Positions 7,303 through 17,300 are shown, numbered from the stretch's first letter. The stretch: 35,810 nucleotides of DNA from Pseudomonadota bacterium (GCA_963205295.1 CAUJIY010000069.1:1-35810); one strand, 5' to 3'. The notes: generated by a model not told the origin, from the letters alone. Made by a program: numbers and translations.

Positions 7303-7478
7303 TGCGCTCTGCCGCCGTCACGGGCGCAGTCCTCGACGGCGCACGATGGCGCCGTGCCCGGTCCATTCTCCCAACGACACTGCCCGCCGCTGGCCCTTGT
7401 CGGCGTTGGATAGCCGGTCAGAACCACGGCCGTGAAGCAGCCGGCCAGGAACAGGCCGAATACCGTGGTTGTCTTCAC
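7173..7478 (-). CDS. Secreted N-terminal fragment fused out of frame to the RHS core
   Basis: A reading frame from a GTG at 7478, with a G-rich stretch upstream. It begins with a signal peptide (MKTTTVFGLFLAGCFTAVV with GTG read as Met). LAGC at residues 11-14 could be a lipobox; cleavage after TRAS is an alternative. Residues about 31-90 are cysteine-bearing and hydrophilic. The last dozen codons (from about 7222) are the RHS DNA read in the wrong frame, so the natural protein was probably longer or joined to the RHS body. I read it as the start of the original RHS gene, or another secreted gene, left after a deletion. Confidence 0.45.
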   Translation of the reverse strand: MKTTTVFGLFLAGCFTAVVLTGYPTPTRASGGQCRWENGPGTAPSCAVEDCARDGGRAQCTEPEILPSVDARFVDTDGWNYNTCIWAARSPTATATVASPA

Positions 7479-7601
7479 GCAGGTCCCCCGCCCGATGCGC
7501 CCGCAGCCTTGTCGCCGGCCGACGCTCCTGCGCCGGTCTCCGGAAAAATCGTCGGAGCAGCATACGAACGGCCCCGAGCGGTCGTCAGCGTAACGCAACA
7601 A

Positions 7602-7886
7602 TCCCCGGACGCGGTAATCGAGCGGTAATCAGAATCCCCACCCATCACCACGAAGCAATCAGCGTCGCCCCCACTGGAGCGGCTCGATGAGATTTCGGCA
7701 AAAAATGGGCCCCGGGCGCGGAGTACAGGGGATCGCCCGGGGCCAATTGGGCAGCCGGCGTGGGGTCACCGGCCGCCAGGAACCCGCCCAGGGAGGAATC
7801 AGCGGGTCGGGCGTCTTGCAGCGCCCATCAGGTGAGACGGGATCCGGCGCCCGAAGTTCCCGCCAACGCAGGATGCCGTGCGTTCG
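7602..7886. other. Intergenic region downstream of polA
   Basis: About 285 bases between the RHS remnant and the polA stop. It holds the polA terminator (7700-7744). A 67-codon open frame on the plus strand (7687-7890) runs through that hairpin and into the polA 3' end, and has no recognisable product. Confidence 0.6.
7700..7744 (-). terminator. Rho-independent terminator of polA
   Basis: An 11-bp perfect GC-rich stem (7734-7744 with 7708-7718) around a 15-nt loop, followed on the minus strand by a T-run (complement of the A-run at 7700-7705). It lies about 145 nt past the polA stop and is oriented to end its transcript. Confidence 0.8.
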
Positions 7887-10610
7887 TTAGTGGGCTTCGT
7901 CCCAGTTGGCGCCGACGCCGATCTCGACCTTCAGTGGTACGCGCAGCGCTGCTGCACCGCTCATCAGCGCCGGCAGCTCGTGCAGCACGGCATCGCGTGC
8001 GCCATGGGCCACCTCGAGCACCAGTTCGTCGTGCACCTGCATCGTCAGGTGCGCCTCGACGCCGCTGTCGCGCAGCCAGGCGTCGACGGCGAGCATGGCC
8101 TTCTTGATGATGTCCGCCGCCGTGCCCTGCATCGGCGCATTGATGGCGCTGCGTTCGGCGTACTGGCGTCGTGCGGCCTGGCGCGCCGCGATGTCCGGCA
8201 GGTGCAGCCGCCGCCCGAACACCGTCTCGACCCAGCCGCGCTCGCGCGCTTCGCGCCGCGTGCGGTCCATGTAGGCCTTCACGCCCGGATAGCGCTCGAA
8301 GTAGCGGTCGACGTAACGCTGCGCCTCGTCGCGGCCGATGCCGAGCTGGCGCGCCAGCCCGAACGCCGACATGCCGTAGATGAGCCCGAAGTTGATGGCT
8401 TTCGCCGAACGGCGCTGGTCGGTCGTCACGGCATCGGGCGGCACACCGAACACCTCGGCTGCCGTGGCCTGGTGGATGTCGTGGTCGGCGGCGAATGCCG
8501 CGAGCAGCCCGGCGTCGCCGGAGACATGCGCCATGATGCGCAGCTCGATCTGCGAATAGTCGGCCGCGACCAGCACGTACCCCGGCGGCGCGATGAAGGC
8601 GTGGCGGATGCGCCGGCCGGCCTCGGTGCGGATGGGGATGTTCTGCAGGTTGGGATCGGTCGAGGACAGCCGTCCCGTGGCCGCCACCGCCTGGTGATAG
8701 GAGGTGTGGATGCGCCCGGTGCGTGGTGAGACCTGGCCGGGCAGCTTGTCCGTATAGGTGGACTTCAGCTTGGCGAGGCCGCGGTACTCGAGCACCAGGC
8801 GCGGCAGCGGGTAGTCGGCCGCGAGCTCTTCGAGGACATCCTCGGCGGTGGAGGGCGCACCAGTCGGCGTGCGGCGCAGCACCGGCAGCTGCTGCTCCTC
8901 GAACAGGATCTCGTGCAGCTGCTTCGGCGAGGCCAGGTTGAAGTTGCGTCCGGCGACTCGGTGCGCCTCGGCTTCGATCCCGGCGAGCTTGCCGGTGAAC
9001 TCGTGGCTCAGCGCGTGGAGCAAAGCCGTGTCGACCAGCACCCCGTGCGCCTCCATGCGGCCGAGCACCGGCACCAGCGGCTGCTCGATCCCGGTATAGA
9101 CGGCCGCGAGCGCCGGCTCGGCCTGCAGCCGCGGCCACAATGCCTGGTGCAGACGCAGGGTCACGTCGGCGTCCTCGGCCGCGTACGCCGTGGCGCGGTC
9201 GAGCGCGACTTCCTCGAAGCCGATCTGGCCGGCGCCCTTGCCGGCGACATCCTCGTAGTGGATGGTTTCGATGCCGAGGTAGTGGCGCGCCGCGGAGTCC
9301 ATGTCGTGGCGGATCGCGGTCGAATCGAGCACGTAGGACTCGAGCATGGTGTCGAAGCGCAGGCCGCCGAGCGCGATGCCGTGATTGGCGAGCACGTGCG
9401 CGTCGTACTTGAGGTGGTGACCGACCTTGGCGTGACGCTCCGACTCGAGCCAGGGCCGCAGCCGTTCGAGCACGCGGTCGCGGTCGAGCTGCGCCGGGGC
9501 ACCGGGATAGCGGTGCGCCAGCGGCACGTAGGCCGCCTCCCCGGGCTCGACCGCGAGCGACAGCCCGACGATCTCCGCTGCCATGTAGTCGAGGCTCGTG
9601 GTCTCGGTGTCGAGTGCCGTCAGCCCGGCTTCGGTGACCTTCGCGAGCCAGCGCTCGAGGTCGGCCTCGGCGAGGATCGTTTCGTAGTGGCCGACGGTGG
9701 TTGGCACCGGCGTTGCGCCGGCGGCTCCTGCTCCGTCGGCTGCGCCGCCCGGATCGGCCTCGGGCAGCTGCTTCAGCAGGCTGCGCAGCTCGAGCCGCTC
9801 GTAGAGCGCGCGCAGTGCCGCGAGGTCGGGCGGCCGTGGCGCGAGATCGGCCGGCGCGACGTCGAGTTCGAGGTCGCAGCGGATGGTCGCGAGCTGGCGC
9901 GACAGCTCGAGGCTCGCCAGGTTCTCGCGCAGGCTCTCGCCCACCTTGCCCGGGATCGCGGCGGCCTGCGCCACGATCGCCGCCAGCGTGCCGTGCTCCT
10001 GCAGCCACTTCGCCGCCGTCTTCGGGCCGACCTTCGGCACGCCGGGGATGTTGTCGGAACTGTCGCCGACGAGCGCCAGGTAGTCGACGATCTGCTCCGG
10101 TGCCACCGCGAACTTCGCGATCACGCCGTCACGGTCGTAACGGCGGTCGGCCATGGTGTCGACCACGGTGACCTGCGGCCCGACGAGCTGGGCCATGTCC
10201 TTGTCGCCGGTGGATATCAGCGTGTCGATGCCGGCTGCCGTCGCCTGCCGTGCCAGCGTGCCGATGACGTCATCGGCCTCGACGCCGGCGATGCGCAGCA
10301 GCGGGATGCCGCTCGCCGTCACGGCCTCGGCCAGCGGGGCGATCTGGTCGCGCAGCTCGTCGGGCATCGGCGGGCGCTGGGCCTTGTATTCGGCGTAGAG
10401 CTCGTCGCGGAACGTGCGCCCCGGCGCATCCATCACCACGGCCAGCAGTTCCGGCGCTTCCTCGCGCACCAGCTTCTGCAGCATGTTCAGGACGCCGAGC
10501 ACGGCGCCGGTCGGCTCGCCGCGGCTCGACTTCAGCGGTGGCAGCGCGTTGAAGGCGCGGTAGAGATAGGACGAGCCGTCGACGAGGACCAGGCGGGGAC
10601 GGGCGGACAT
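7887..10610 (-). CDS. polA: DNA polymerase I
   Basis: A 907-residue, full-length PolA that fills gaps and removes RNA primers in replication and repair. The 5' nuclease domain covers about residues 1-290, with VDGSSYLYRAF at the N-terminus, AGVEADDVIGTLA and STGDKDMAQL, and the helix-hairpin-helix region VGDSSDNIPGVPKVGPKTA. The 3'-5' exonuclease has LDTETTSLD with D334 and E336, so proofreading looks intact, unlike in many PolA proteins. The polymerase domain has motif A (VAADYSQIELR), motif B (RRSAKAINFGLIYG) and motif C (VHDELVLEV, D861). It appears monocistronic, with its own terminator. Confidence 0.98.
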   Translation of the reverse strand: MSARPRLVLVDGSSYLYRAFNALPPLKSSRGEPTGAVLGVLNMLQKLVREEAPELLAVVMDAPGRTFRDELYAEYKAQRPPMPDELRDQIAPLAEAVTASGIPLLRIAGVEADDVIGTLARQATAAGIDTLISTGDKDMAQLVGPQVTVVDTMADRRYDRDGVIAKFAVAPEQIVDYLALVGDSSDNIPGVPKVGPKTAAKWLQEHGTLAAIVAQAAAIPGKVGESLRENLASLELSRQLATIRCDLELDVAPADLAPRPPDLAALRALYERLELRSLLKQLPEADPGGAADGAGAAGATPVPTTVGHYETILAEADLERWLAKVTEAGLTALDTETTSLDYMAAEIVGLSLAVEPGEAAYVPLAHRYPGAPAQLDRDRVLERLRPWLESERHAKVGHHLKYDAHVLANHGIALGGLRFDTMLESYVLDSTAIRHDMDSAARHYLGIETIHYEDVAGKGAGQIGFEEVALDRATAYAAEDADVTLRLHQALWPRLQAEPALAAVYTGIEQPLVPVLGRMEAHGVLVDTALLHALSHEFTGKLAGIEAEAHRVAGRNFNLASPKQLHEILFEEQQLPVLRRTPTGAPSTAEDVLEELAADYPLPRLVLEYRGLAKLKSTYTDKLPGQVSPRTGRIHTSYHQAVAATGRLSSTDPNLQNIPIRTEAGRRIRHAFIAPPGYVLVAADYSQIELRIMAHVSGDAGLLAAFAADHDIHQATAAEVFGVPPDAVTTDQRRSAKAINFGLIYGMSAFGLARQLGIGRDEAQRYVDRYFERYPGVKAYMDRTRREARERGWVETVFGRRLHLPDIAARQAARRQYAERSAINAPMQGTAADIIKKAMLAVDAWLRDSGVEAHLTMQVHDELVLEVAHGARDAVLHELPALMSGAAALRVPLKVEIGVGANWDEAH

Positions 10611-10651
10611 CGGCGGATTATAGGCGCCGACATGCCCGCCTGGCGCCGCGC

Positions 10652-11401
10652 TCAGCGGACCCGCTCGGCGCTGATGTCGACCTCGATGCCGAGCGTGTCC
10701 TCGACCCTGAGCGCGCCGAGCATCACGCTGAAAGGCACGAGCCCGAGGGCGCGCTGATCGAGCGGGAACCGTGCGGTGACGTGCAGGCGGTCTGCGCCCT
10801 GCCGCTCGACCTGCACGGGAACGTCGAGCAGATGGGGCTCACCGCGCACGCTCACCTCGAGGCGAGCCGTGAAGTCGCGCGGCCCGCCGTCCAGCGCGAC
10901 TGGGCGCACCACGATCCCGGGAAAGCGTGCGGCATCGAGCAGGTCCTCGCCCAGCATGTTGTCGCGCGTGCCCTGGCGCGCCTGGTCGGTCACGTCATCG
11001 GCGAACTCCGGCCCGCGGCTGCTGCGCAGCCCGGTTTCGTCGACCGTGAAGGCGGCGACCGGCAGGTGCAGCTCGAACGTGCTGGCGGTGAGCGGCTCGC
11101 GCAGGTCGACGATGCCGGTCATCTCCCGCGCGGCGATCACATGGTTGTGCCCGAGCGCGGCGAGCGTGCCGCCGCGGTAGACCAGCACCACCACCAGCGA
11201 GTCCTCGCTCGCCACGCGGTAGCGGGTCGCGCCCGCCACCGGCGGTGCCGCCTCGATGGCGGGTGCCCCGGGCACGGGTGCGGGCGGCGGCGCGGTCTGC
11301 CACGTGGACGGGCAGCCCGCCAGGCTCAGCGCAGCGAGTGTCGTCGCCCCGAGGATTACCCTGCCAGGCTGGCTGCGCGGCCATCCCATGGGCGCGAGCA
11401 T
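10652..11401 (-). CDS. YceI-like lipoprotein
   Basis: A predicted outer-envelope lipoprotein of about 249 residues. A signal peptide ends in the lipobox SLAGC. A Pro/Ala-rich linker follows, then a YceI-type domain starting at TRYRVASEDSLVVVLVYRGG and including ALGHNHVIAAREMTGIVDL. YceI proteins are lipocalin-like beta-barrels that bind isoprenoid-type lipids; the ligand here is unknown. ATGs at 11401 and 11389 both give good signal peptides and neither has a strong ribosome binding site. The open frame extends to 11449, but that part looks non-native. It stands 41 bp upstream of polA on the same strand. Confidence 0.8.
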   Translation of the reverse strand: MLAPMGWPRSQPGRVILGATTLAALSLAGCPSTWQTAPPPAPVPGAPAIEAAPPVAGATRYRVASEDSLVVVLVYRGGTLAALGHNHVIAAREMTGIVDLREPLTASTFELHLPVAAFTVDETGLRSSRGPEFADDVTDQARQGTRDNMLGEDLLDAARFPGIVVRPVALDGGPRDFTARLEVSVRGEPHLLDVPVQVERQGADRLHVTARFPLDQRALGLVPFSVMLGALRVEDTLGIEVDISAERVR

Positions 11402-11547
11402 AGGCCGATCCGCAATGTCCTGGAACCCGGGACCTCGTTCGCGCGGCACCCTGGACTGCCGCGCTCGCTGACCGTCGGTCGCGCTCCTCCGGGTTGCCCA
11501 TCAGGCGTATCTTTAGATCAGCGAGAAGCGGCACTTCGCGCCGCCGC

Positions 11548-11570
11548 TGCGCAATACCTTACATTGCGCA
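11548..11570. promoter_or_regulatory. Perfect dyad TGCGCAAT-N7-ATTGCGCA
   Basis: Eight-bp arms (11548-11555, 11563-11570) around ACCTTAC, about 180 bp before the efflux operon. It looks like a dimer-binding operator. It does not match the usual MerR/CueR layout, and no metal regulator gene lies nearby. Confidence 0.5.
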
Positions 11571-11632
11571 TGGTGAGTCCGCGGTGGCTGATGTGCTGCG
11601 ATTGCGGATCCAGTAGCGGCCCGGCTCATCCT

Positions 11633-11673
11633 GCCGGGTGCCGGGTGCCGGGTGCCGGGTGCCGGGTGCCGGA
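11633..11673 (+). repeat. Tandem 7-bp repeat GCCGGGT, five copies plus a partial
   Basis: Five perfect head-to-tail units at 11633-11667, then a sixth incomplete unit. It lies between the dyad and the efflux operon start, about 75 bp before the ATG. It may vary in copy number by slippage. Confidence 0.85.
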
Positions 11674-11746
11674 GTGCGGGCAGCAGTCGTTTTGCCGTGA
11701 TCAGGAAGGCGTGAGGCAGCAACTGCAGGACCGGAGGGACCGGCCA

Positions 11747-13012
11747 ATGACCGGGAGCAACATGAAACCTCGTCGGGGCGCGATCCTGAACTGCCTGCTG
11801 CTCGCAGCAGCCGCGGTCTCGGCGAGTTCGACCGCCCCGCTGGCACAGGAGGTGATGTCTGCATCGCAGCCGAACGGACTCGCAGCGCTGATTCTGGAGG
11901 TGGAGGAAAACAATCCGGAAATACAGGCCGCGGCACACCGGCTCGAGGCTGCCAGGGCGATGATTCCCCAGGCACGGACGCTTCCCGACCCGACGCTCAA
12001 CTTCAGCTACGAGGACATGGACGTCGATGAAACGATGTACGGCGTCAGCCAGGAGTTCCCTTTCCCCGGCAAGCTGAAGCTCAAGGGCGAGATGGCGTCG
12101 CGCGAGGCCGAGGGCATGGAGCAGGAATACCTGGCGGTGCGCCTGGGTGTCGTCGCACGCCTGAAAGAGGCCTGTTACGAGTTGTTGCTGGCGCGCGAGT
12201 CAGCCGCAATCATCGGCAGGAACCAGCAACTGCTGGTGCAGTTCTCGGAGGCCGCCGAGGCTGGCTATGCCGTTGGCAGGATGGCGCAGGCCGATGTCTT
12301 CCGTGCCCAGGCGGAAGTCTCGCGCAGTCTGGCGCGCCTGGCCACGGTCCGCCAGCAGCAGCAGTCGATCGCAGCGGAACTGGCGCGTCTGCTCAATCGC
12401 CAGCCGACGGCGCCTGTCGAAGTCGCAGGTGGGCTGCGGCCGACCCCGGTGCGGCGCAACCTGGCGGAATTGCTGGCGCTGATCGACCAGGCGCCGATGC
12501 TGCGCGCCCGTGGCAAGGCGGTCGAGCGCAGCAATGCGGCACTGGCCCTGGCCCAGCGCGAGTACCTGCCGGATTTCGAGATCGGTCTGCAGGGCGTGCA
12601 CGACGAACCGATGGGCGACGACGGCTACCAGTTGATGCTCAACGTCACGGTGCCGCTCTATTTTGCCAACAAGCAGCGCCATGGCGTGCGCGAAGCACTG
12701 GCAGCGCGGGAGGGGGCGGCAGGAGATCTGCAGGCCATGCACCAGGAGCTGGCGATGCGGGTGAGGGATGAGGCGGCACAGATCGAGCGCGCCGGGAAAC
12801 TGATCGACCTGCTCGGGAAAGCCATCATCCCGCAGGCGCGCCTTACCCTGGACTCGGCACGATCCGGCTACGCCGTCGGCCGGGTTGATTTCCTGACCCT
12901 GCTCAACAGCCTGTTCACGCTGCAGGAGAACGAGCTCGAGCTGCAGATGGAGAGCGCCGAACACGAGAAGGCGCGTGCGCGTCTGGAAGAAATCATTGGA
13001 GAAGAACCATGA
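11747..13012 (+). CDS. Outer membrane efflux protein (TolC/CusC-like)
   Basis: A 421-residue TolC-family outer membrane channel, the exit duct of the tripartite pump encoded with the next two genes. It has a signal peptide (hydrophobic about residues 12-28, probable cleavage near PLAQ). Two OEP repeats follow, with the typical ARTLPDPTLNFSYEDM and the SQEFPFPGKLKLKGEMA segment of the heavy-metal CusC/CzcC branch. Unlike E. coli CusC, no clear lipobox is seen. GGAGG lies 9 nt before the ATG at 11747; a second ATG at 11762 is worse placed. Its stop overlaps the adaptor start by 4 bp. Confidence 0.9.
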   Translation: MTGSNMKPRRGAILNCLLLAAAAVSASSTAPLAQEVMSASQPNGLAALILEVEENNPEIQAAAHRLEAARAMIPQARTLPDPTLNFSYEDMDVDETMYGVSQEFPFPGKLKLKGEMASREAEGMEQEYLAVRLGVVARLKEACYELLLARESAAIIGRNQQLLVQFSEAAEAGYAVGRMAQADVFRAQAEVSRSLARLATVRQQQQSIAAELARLLNRQPTAPVEVAGGLRPTPVRRNLAELLALIDQAPMLRARGKAVERSNAALALAQREYLPDFEIGLQGVHDEPMGDDGYQLMLNVTVPLYFANKQRHGVREALAAREGAAGDLQAMHQELAMRVRDEAAQIERAGKLIDLLGKAIIPQARLTLDSARSGYAVGRVDFLTLLNSLFTLQENELELQMESAEHEKARARLEEIIGEEP

Positions 13013-14304
13013 TCCCGCGCAGCCGGTTGTCCTTCTGTGTGCTCGCGATCGCGCTCGGCGCCCTGACCGGGTGCCGGGACGGTGACCATGCGGCGCCGGA
13101 ACCGGCAGCGGCAGCTGAGCACCGGGCGGGCGGTGATGGCATGACGCCGGGCGAGATGGCGGCGATGGACTCCATGGACATGACGCCGGAGGAGATGGCG
13201 CGGATGCCGGCACCGGCGGTCACCGGCAGTGGCGATCTCGACATCGCGCCCGAGCGGCTGCAGGCGATCGGCGTGCGGTTCGAGAAGGCCGCACGGCGGT
13301 CGCTCGAACGCGAGATCCGCACCGTCGGGCGGGTGGCCATGGACGAGCGCCGCCTCGCCCGCATCAACGTCAAGATCGAGGGCTGGATCGAGCAGCTCCA
13401 CGTCAACACGACCGGCGAACAGGTCAGGCGCGGCGAGCCTCTGTTCGCCCTGTACAGCCCCGATCTCGTCGCTACCCAGGAGGAGTACCTGCTGGCCCTG
13501 CGCGGTGTGCAGACTCTGGGGAGCAGCGAGTTCACTCAGGTTGCCGAGGGTTCGCGGTCACTGCTCGAGGCGGCGCGTCGCCGGTTGCACCTCTGGGACA
13601 TCACCGACAGCCAGATCCGCGACCTGGAGCGTACCGGCACGGTCGCGCGTACGTTGCCGATCCATGCGCCGATCGGCGGTACCGTCATCGAAAAGATGGC
13701 GGTGGCGGGTATGCGCGTGATGCCGGGCGAGGATCTCTTCATCATCGCCGACCTGAGTCATGTCTGGGTCCTGGCGGATATTTACGAGTATGAGTTGCCG
13801 CTCGTTCATGTGGGCCAGGAGGCGGAGATCACGCCGTCCTACGATCCCGCGACGCCGGTGCGCGGTCGTCTCGCCTTCATCTATCCCTCGCTCCAGAGCG
13901 AGACACGCACCGCCCGGGCGCGCTTCGAACTCGACAATCCCGGCGGCCGGCTCAAGCCGGACATGTACGTCACCGTGGCACTCGACATTCCTCTCGGCGA
14001 GCGGCTGATTGTTCCAAAAGATGCCGTTCTCGAGACTGGAGCCCGTCGCATGATCTTCGTGAGGCGGGGCGAGGGCAGACTCGCCTGGCGCGAGGTCAAG
14101 ACCGGCGTCAGGGCCGGCGACCAGGTGGAGATCCTGGAAGGACTGTCCGCAGGTGAGGAAGTCATCACCTCGGCCAATTTCCTCATCGACTCCGAGAGCC
14201 AGGTCAAAGGCGCCATGGCCGGCATGGCGGGCATGGACATGGGCGGCGGCAAGCCGAAGGACGACATGGAAGACATGCCCGGCATGACGGAGCCGGTGCC
14301 GTGA
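13009..14304 (+). CDS. RND efflux periplasmic adaptor (CusB-like), Met-rich at both ends
   Basis: A 431-residue membrane-fusion protein linking the RND pump to the outer membrane channel and probably delivering metal. A lipobox (LTGC, C22) predicts lipid anchoring. The body shows a barrel-sandwich start (INVKIEGWIEQLHVNTTGEQVRRG), an alpha-hairpin (about 150-200), a beta-barrel region and a C-terminal membrane-proximal domain. Seven methionines fall in residues 45-66 and seven more in 403-426, both segments lying outside the folded core. Such MxxM-type clusters bind Cu(I)/Ag(I) in the Cus family. It is coupled to the upstream gene by an ATGA overlap and stands 15 bp before the pump gene. Confidence 0.92.
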   Translation: MIPRSRLSFCVLAIALGALTGCRDGDHAAPEPAAAAEHRAGGDGMTPGEMAAMDSMDMTPEEMARMPAPAVTGSGDLDIAPERLQAIGVRFEKAARRSLEREIRTVGRVAMDERRLARINVKIEGWIEQLHVNTTGEQVRRGEPLFALYSPDLVATQEEYLLALRGVQTLGSSEFTQVAEGSRSLLEAARRRLHLWDITDSQIRDLERTGTVARTLPIHAPIGGTVIEKMAVAGMRVMPGEDLFIIADLSHVWVLADIYEYELPLVHVGQEAEITPSYDPATPVRGRLAFIYPSLQSETRTARARFELDNPGGRLKPDMYVTVALDIPLGERLIVPKDAVLETGARRMIFVRRGEGRLAWREVKTGVRAGDQVEILEGLSAGEEVITSANFLIDSESQVKGAMAGMAGMDMGGGKPKDDMEDMPGMTEPVP

Positions 14305-14319
14305 TCCGGGGGCACCGCC

Positions 14320-17300
14320 GTGGTTGAGCGCGTCATCGGGTTCTGTGCCAGGAACCGTTTCGTCGTGTTCCTGCTGGTGTTCTCGCTCGCTGCAGGTGGG
14401 CTGTGGGCGATGCGCCAGACGCCCATCGATGCCATACCGGATCTCTCCGACACGCAGGTCATCGTCTACACCACCTGGATGGGGCGTTCGCCCGATCTCG
14501 TGGAGGACCAGATCACCTATCCCATCGTCACCGCACTGCTTTCGGCACCGAACGTCACCGTCGTGCGCGGCTTCTCGGACTTCGGCTATTCCTACGTCTA
14601 CGTGCTGTTCAAGGACGGCACCGACATCTACTGGGCGCGCTCGCGTGTGCTCGAGTACCTGAACCAGCTCGCTGGTCGACTCCCCGAGGGTGTCACGCCG
14701 CAACTGGGACCAGACGCCACCGGTGTCGGCTGGGTGTTCCAGTATGCCCTCGTGGACGAATCCGGCCAGCAGGACCTTTCCACGCTGCGCTCGTTCCAGG
14801 ACTGGTACCTGCGCTACTGGCTGCGCAGCGTCGAGGGTGTCGCCGAGGTGGCGAGCGTGGGCGGCTTCGTGCGCCAGTACCAGATCAACCTCGATCCGAC
14901 GCGGCTCGCTGCCTATGGCCTCAACGTCGCGGAGATCATCGACAAGGTCCGCATGAGCAACAAGGATGTCGGCGGGCGCGTCGTCGAGTTCTCCGGTGCC
15001 GAGTACATGATCCGCGGGCGCGGGTACCTCAGGTCGGTAGCCGACATCGAGATGATTGCGGTGGGGGTTGACGAAAAGGGCACGCCTGTTCTCCTGCGCG
15101 ACGTGGCCTGGGTGACGCTCGGACCCGACATGCGCCGTGGCCTGGTTGATCTCGACGGGCGCGGCGAGGTCGTCGGCGGCATCGTCGTCATGCGGTTCGG
15201 CGAGGACGCGCAGAAAGTCATCGAGCGGGTGAAGGCGAAACTGGAGGAGGTCAAGCCCTCTCTGCCGAAGGGCGTGCGCGTCGTCACCACCTATGATCGC
15301 AGCGACCTCATCAGCAGTTCCGTCCGTACGGCCAGCGAGAACCTGATCGAGGAGCTGATCGTGGTCGGCGTGCTGATCATCGGCTTCCTGCTGCACATCC
15401 GGTCGGCACTCATTCCGATCATCACGTTGCCGCTCGCGATCCTCATCGCCTTCATCCCGATGTACTGGCTTGGCGTGGGCATGAACATCATGTCCATCGG
15501 CGGCATCATTGTTGCCATCGGTGACATGGTCGATGCCGCCATCATCATGGTGGACAACGCGCACAAGCGGCTGTCGGAGTGGGAGCGCGGCGGGCGCCAG
15601 GGCGACCGCACTCAGGTACTGATCGATTCGGCGAAGGAGGTCGGACCGGCCATCTTTGCTTCGCTGCTGGTGATCGCGGTGGCGTTCATGCCGGTGTTCA
15701 CGCTCGAGGCGCAGGAAGGTCGGCTGTTTACACCGCTGGCGCTGACCAAGAACCTGGCGATCGCCATGAGCGCGCTGCTGGCCATCACGCTGATCCCCGC
15801 GCTGCTGGCGTTGCTGATCCGTGGCCGCATCCGCGCCGAGGAAGAGCATCCGGTCACCCGCCTGCTCCAGCGTCTCTACGACCGGCCGCTGCGATTTGCG
15901 CTCGAGCACCGCTTCGCCATCGTCGGTATCGCCATCGTCCTGACGGCCACCGTGATTCCGGCATTCCAGCGCATGGGATCCGAATTCATGCCGCCCCTTT
16001 ACGAAGGCACGCTGCTCTACATGCCGGTCACCCAGCCGGGGCTCTCGGTCACCGAAGCAGGCATGTTGTTGCAGCAGATGGATCGCAAGCTCAAATCCTT
16101 CCCGGAGGTCGAACGGGTGTTCGGCAAGGCTGGTCGCGCCGAGACCTCGACGGACTCCGCCCCTTTCTCGATGATGGAAGTGGTGGTCGAGCTCAAGCCC
16201 AGGGAGTCCTGGCGGGAGGGAGTGACATACGAGGGCCTGATCGACCAGATGGATGAGGCGCTGCAGTTTCCCGGGGTCGCCAACGCCTGGACCATGCCCA
16301 TCAAGGCACGCATCGACATGCTCACCACCGGGGTGCGCACGCCCGTTGGCATCAAGATTTTCGGGCCCGATCTGACGACCATCGAGTCGATCGGGAAACA
16401 GATCGAGATGGCGGCGGGCGAGGTACCTGGCACCCGCAGCGTCTTTGCCGAGAAAGTGGCCGGCGGGTTCTTTCTCGATTTCGTCATCAGGCGCGAGGAG
16501 ATCGCGCGTTACGGGCTCACCGTCATGGATGTGGGCCGCATCATCGAATCGGCCATCGGCGGCGAGAGTATCGATACCACCATCGAGGGTCGCGAGCGTT
16601 ACCCGATCAACCTGCGTTACCTGCGCGAGCTGCGCGACGATCCCGATGAGCTGGAGCGGGTGCTGGTGACGACACCGACCGGTGCACAGGTGCCTGTCGG
16701 GCAGCTCGCCGATCTCGAGCTGGTCAGCGGGCCGGCCATGATCCGTGACGAGGGCGGGATGCTTGCTGGTTACGTGTACGTGGACATGACCGGCCGCGAT
16801 CTTGGCGGTTACGTCGAGGATCTGAAGCGTGCCGTGAGCGACAAGGTGACGTTGCCGATCGGCTACACCATTGCCTGGTCCGGGCAGTACGAGTTCATGG
16901 AGCGCGTCGCCAGGCGGCTGCAGATTTTCATTCCCCTGACGCTGGCGATCATCTTCGTGCTGTTCTATTTCACGTTCCGGTCGATTGCGCAGACGCTCAT
17001 GGTCATGCTCGGTGTGCCGTTGTCGCTGGTCGGCGGTGTCTGGCTGATGGTGGTCCTCGGCTACAACATGAGCATCGCGGTCTGGGTGGGCATCATCGCG
17101 CTGGCCGGCGTGGCCGCCGAGACCAGCGCCGTCATGCTGGCCTATCTCGACGAGGCGTGCAGGCGGCGCAGGGCGGCGGGTGGGCTGCATTCATTGCGGG
17201 ACCTGCTGGACACGGTTCACCGGGGTGCTGTCGAACGTGTGCGCCCGATGACCATGGCCGGGTCGGCCAACATCATCGGTCTGCTGCCGGTCATGTGGGC

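Larger units (their letters stand above)
11402..11746. other. Intergenic region between YceI gene and efflux operon
   Basis: A divergent region of about 345 bases with no convincing gene. It holds a perfect dyad (11548-11570) and a 7-bp tandem repeat (11633-11673). Several open frames cross it, but none has a good start or recognisable content. I could not fix a clear -35/-10 pair for either flanking gene. Confidence 0.5.

Noticed and set aside
7687-7890. Small plus-strand open frame
   Set aside because: It spans the polA terminator hairpin and the polA 3' end, with no recognisable start signal or product.
11513-11938. Minus-strand open frames over the efflux operon start
   Set aside because: They are out-of-frame reads of the repeat and of the outer membrane protein gene.
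13558-17190. Very long minus-strand open frame opposite the RND pump
   Set aside because: Composition is the His/Asp/Arg-rich pattern of an antisense read of a GC-rich gene, and the plus strand is clearly CusA.
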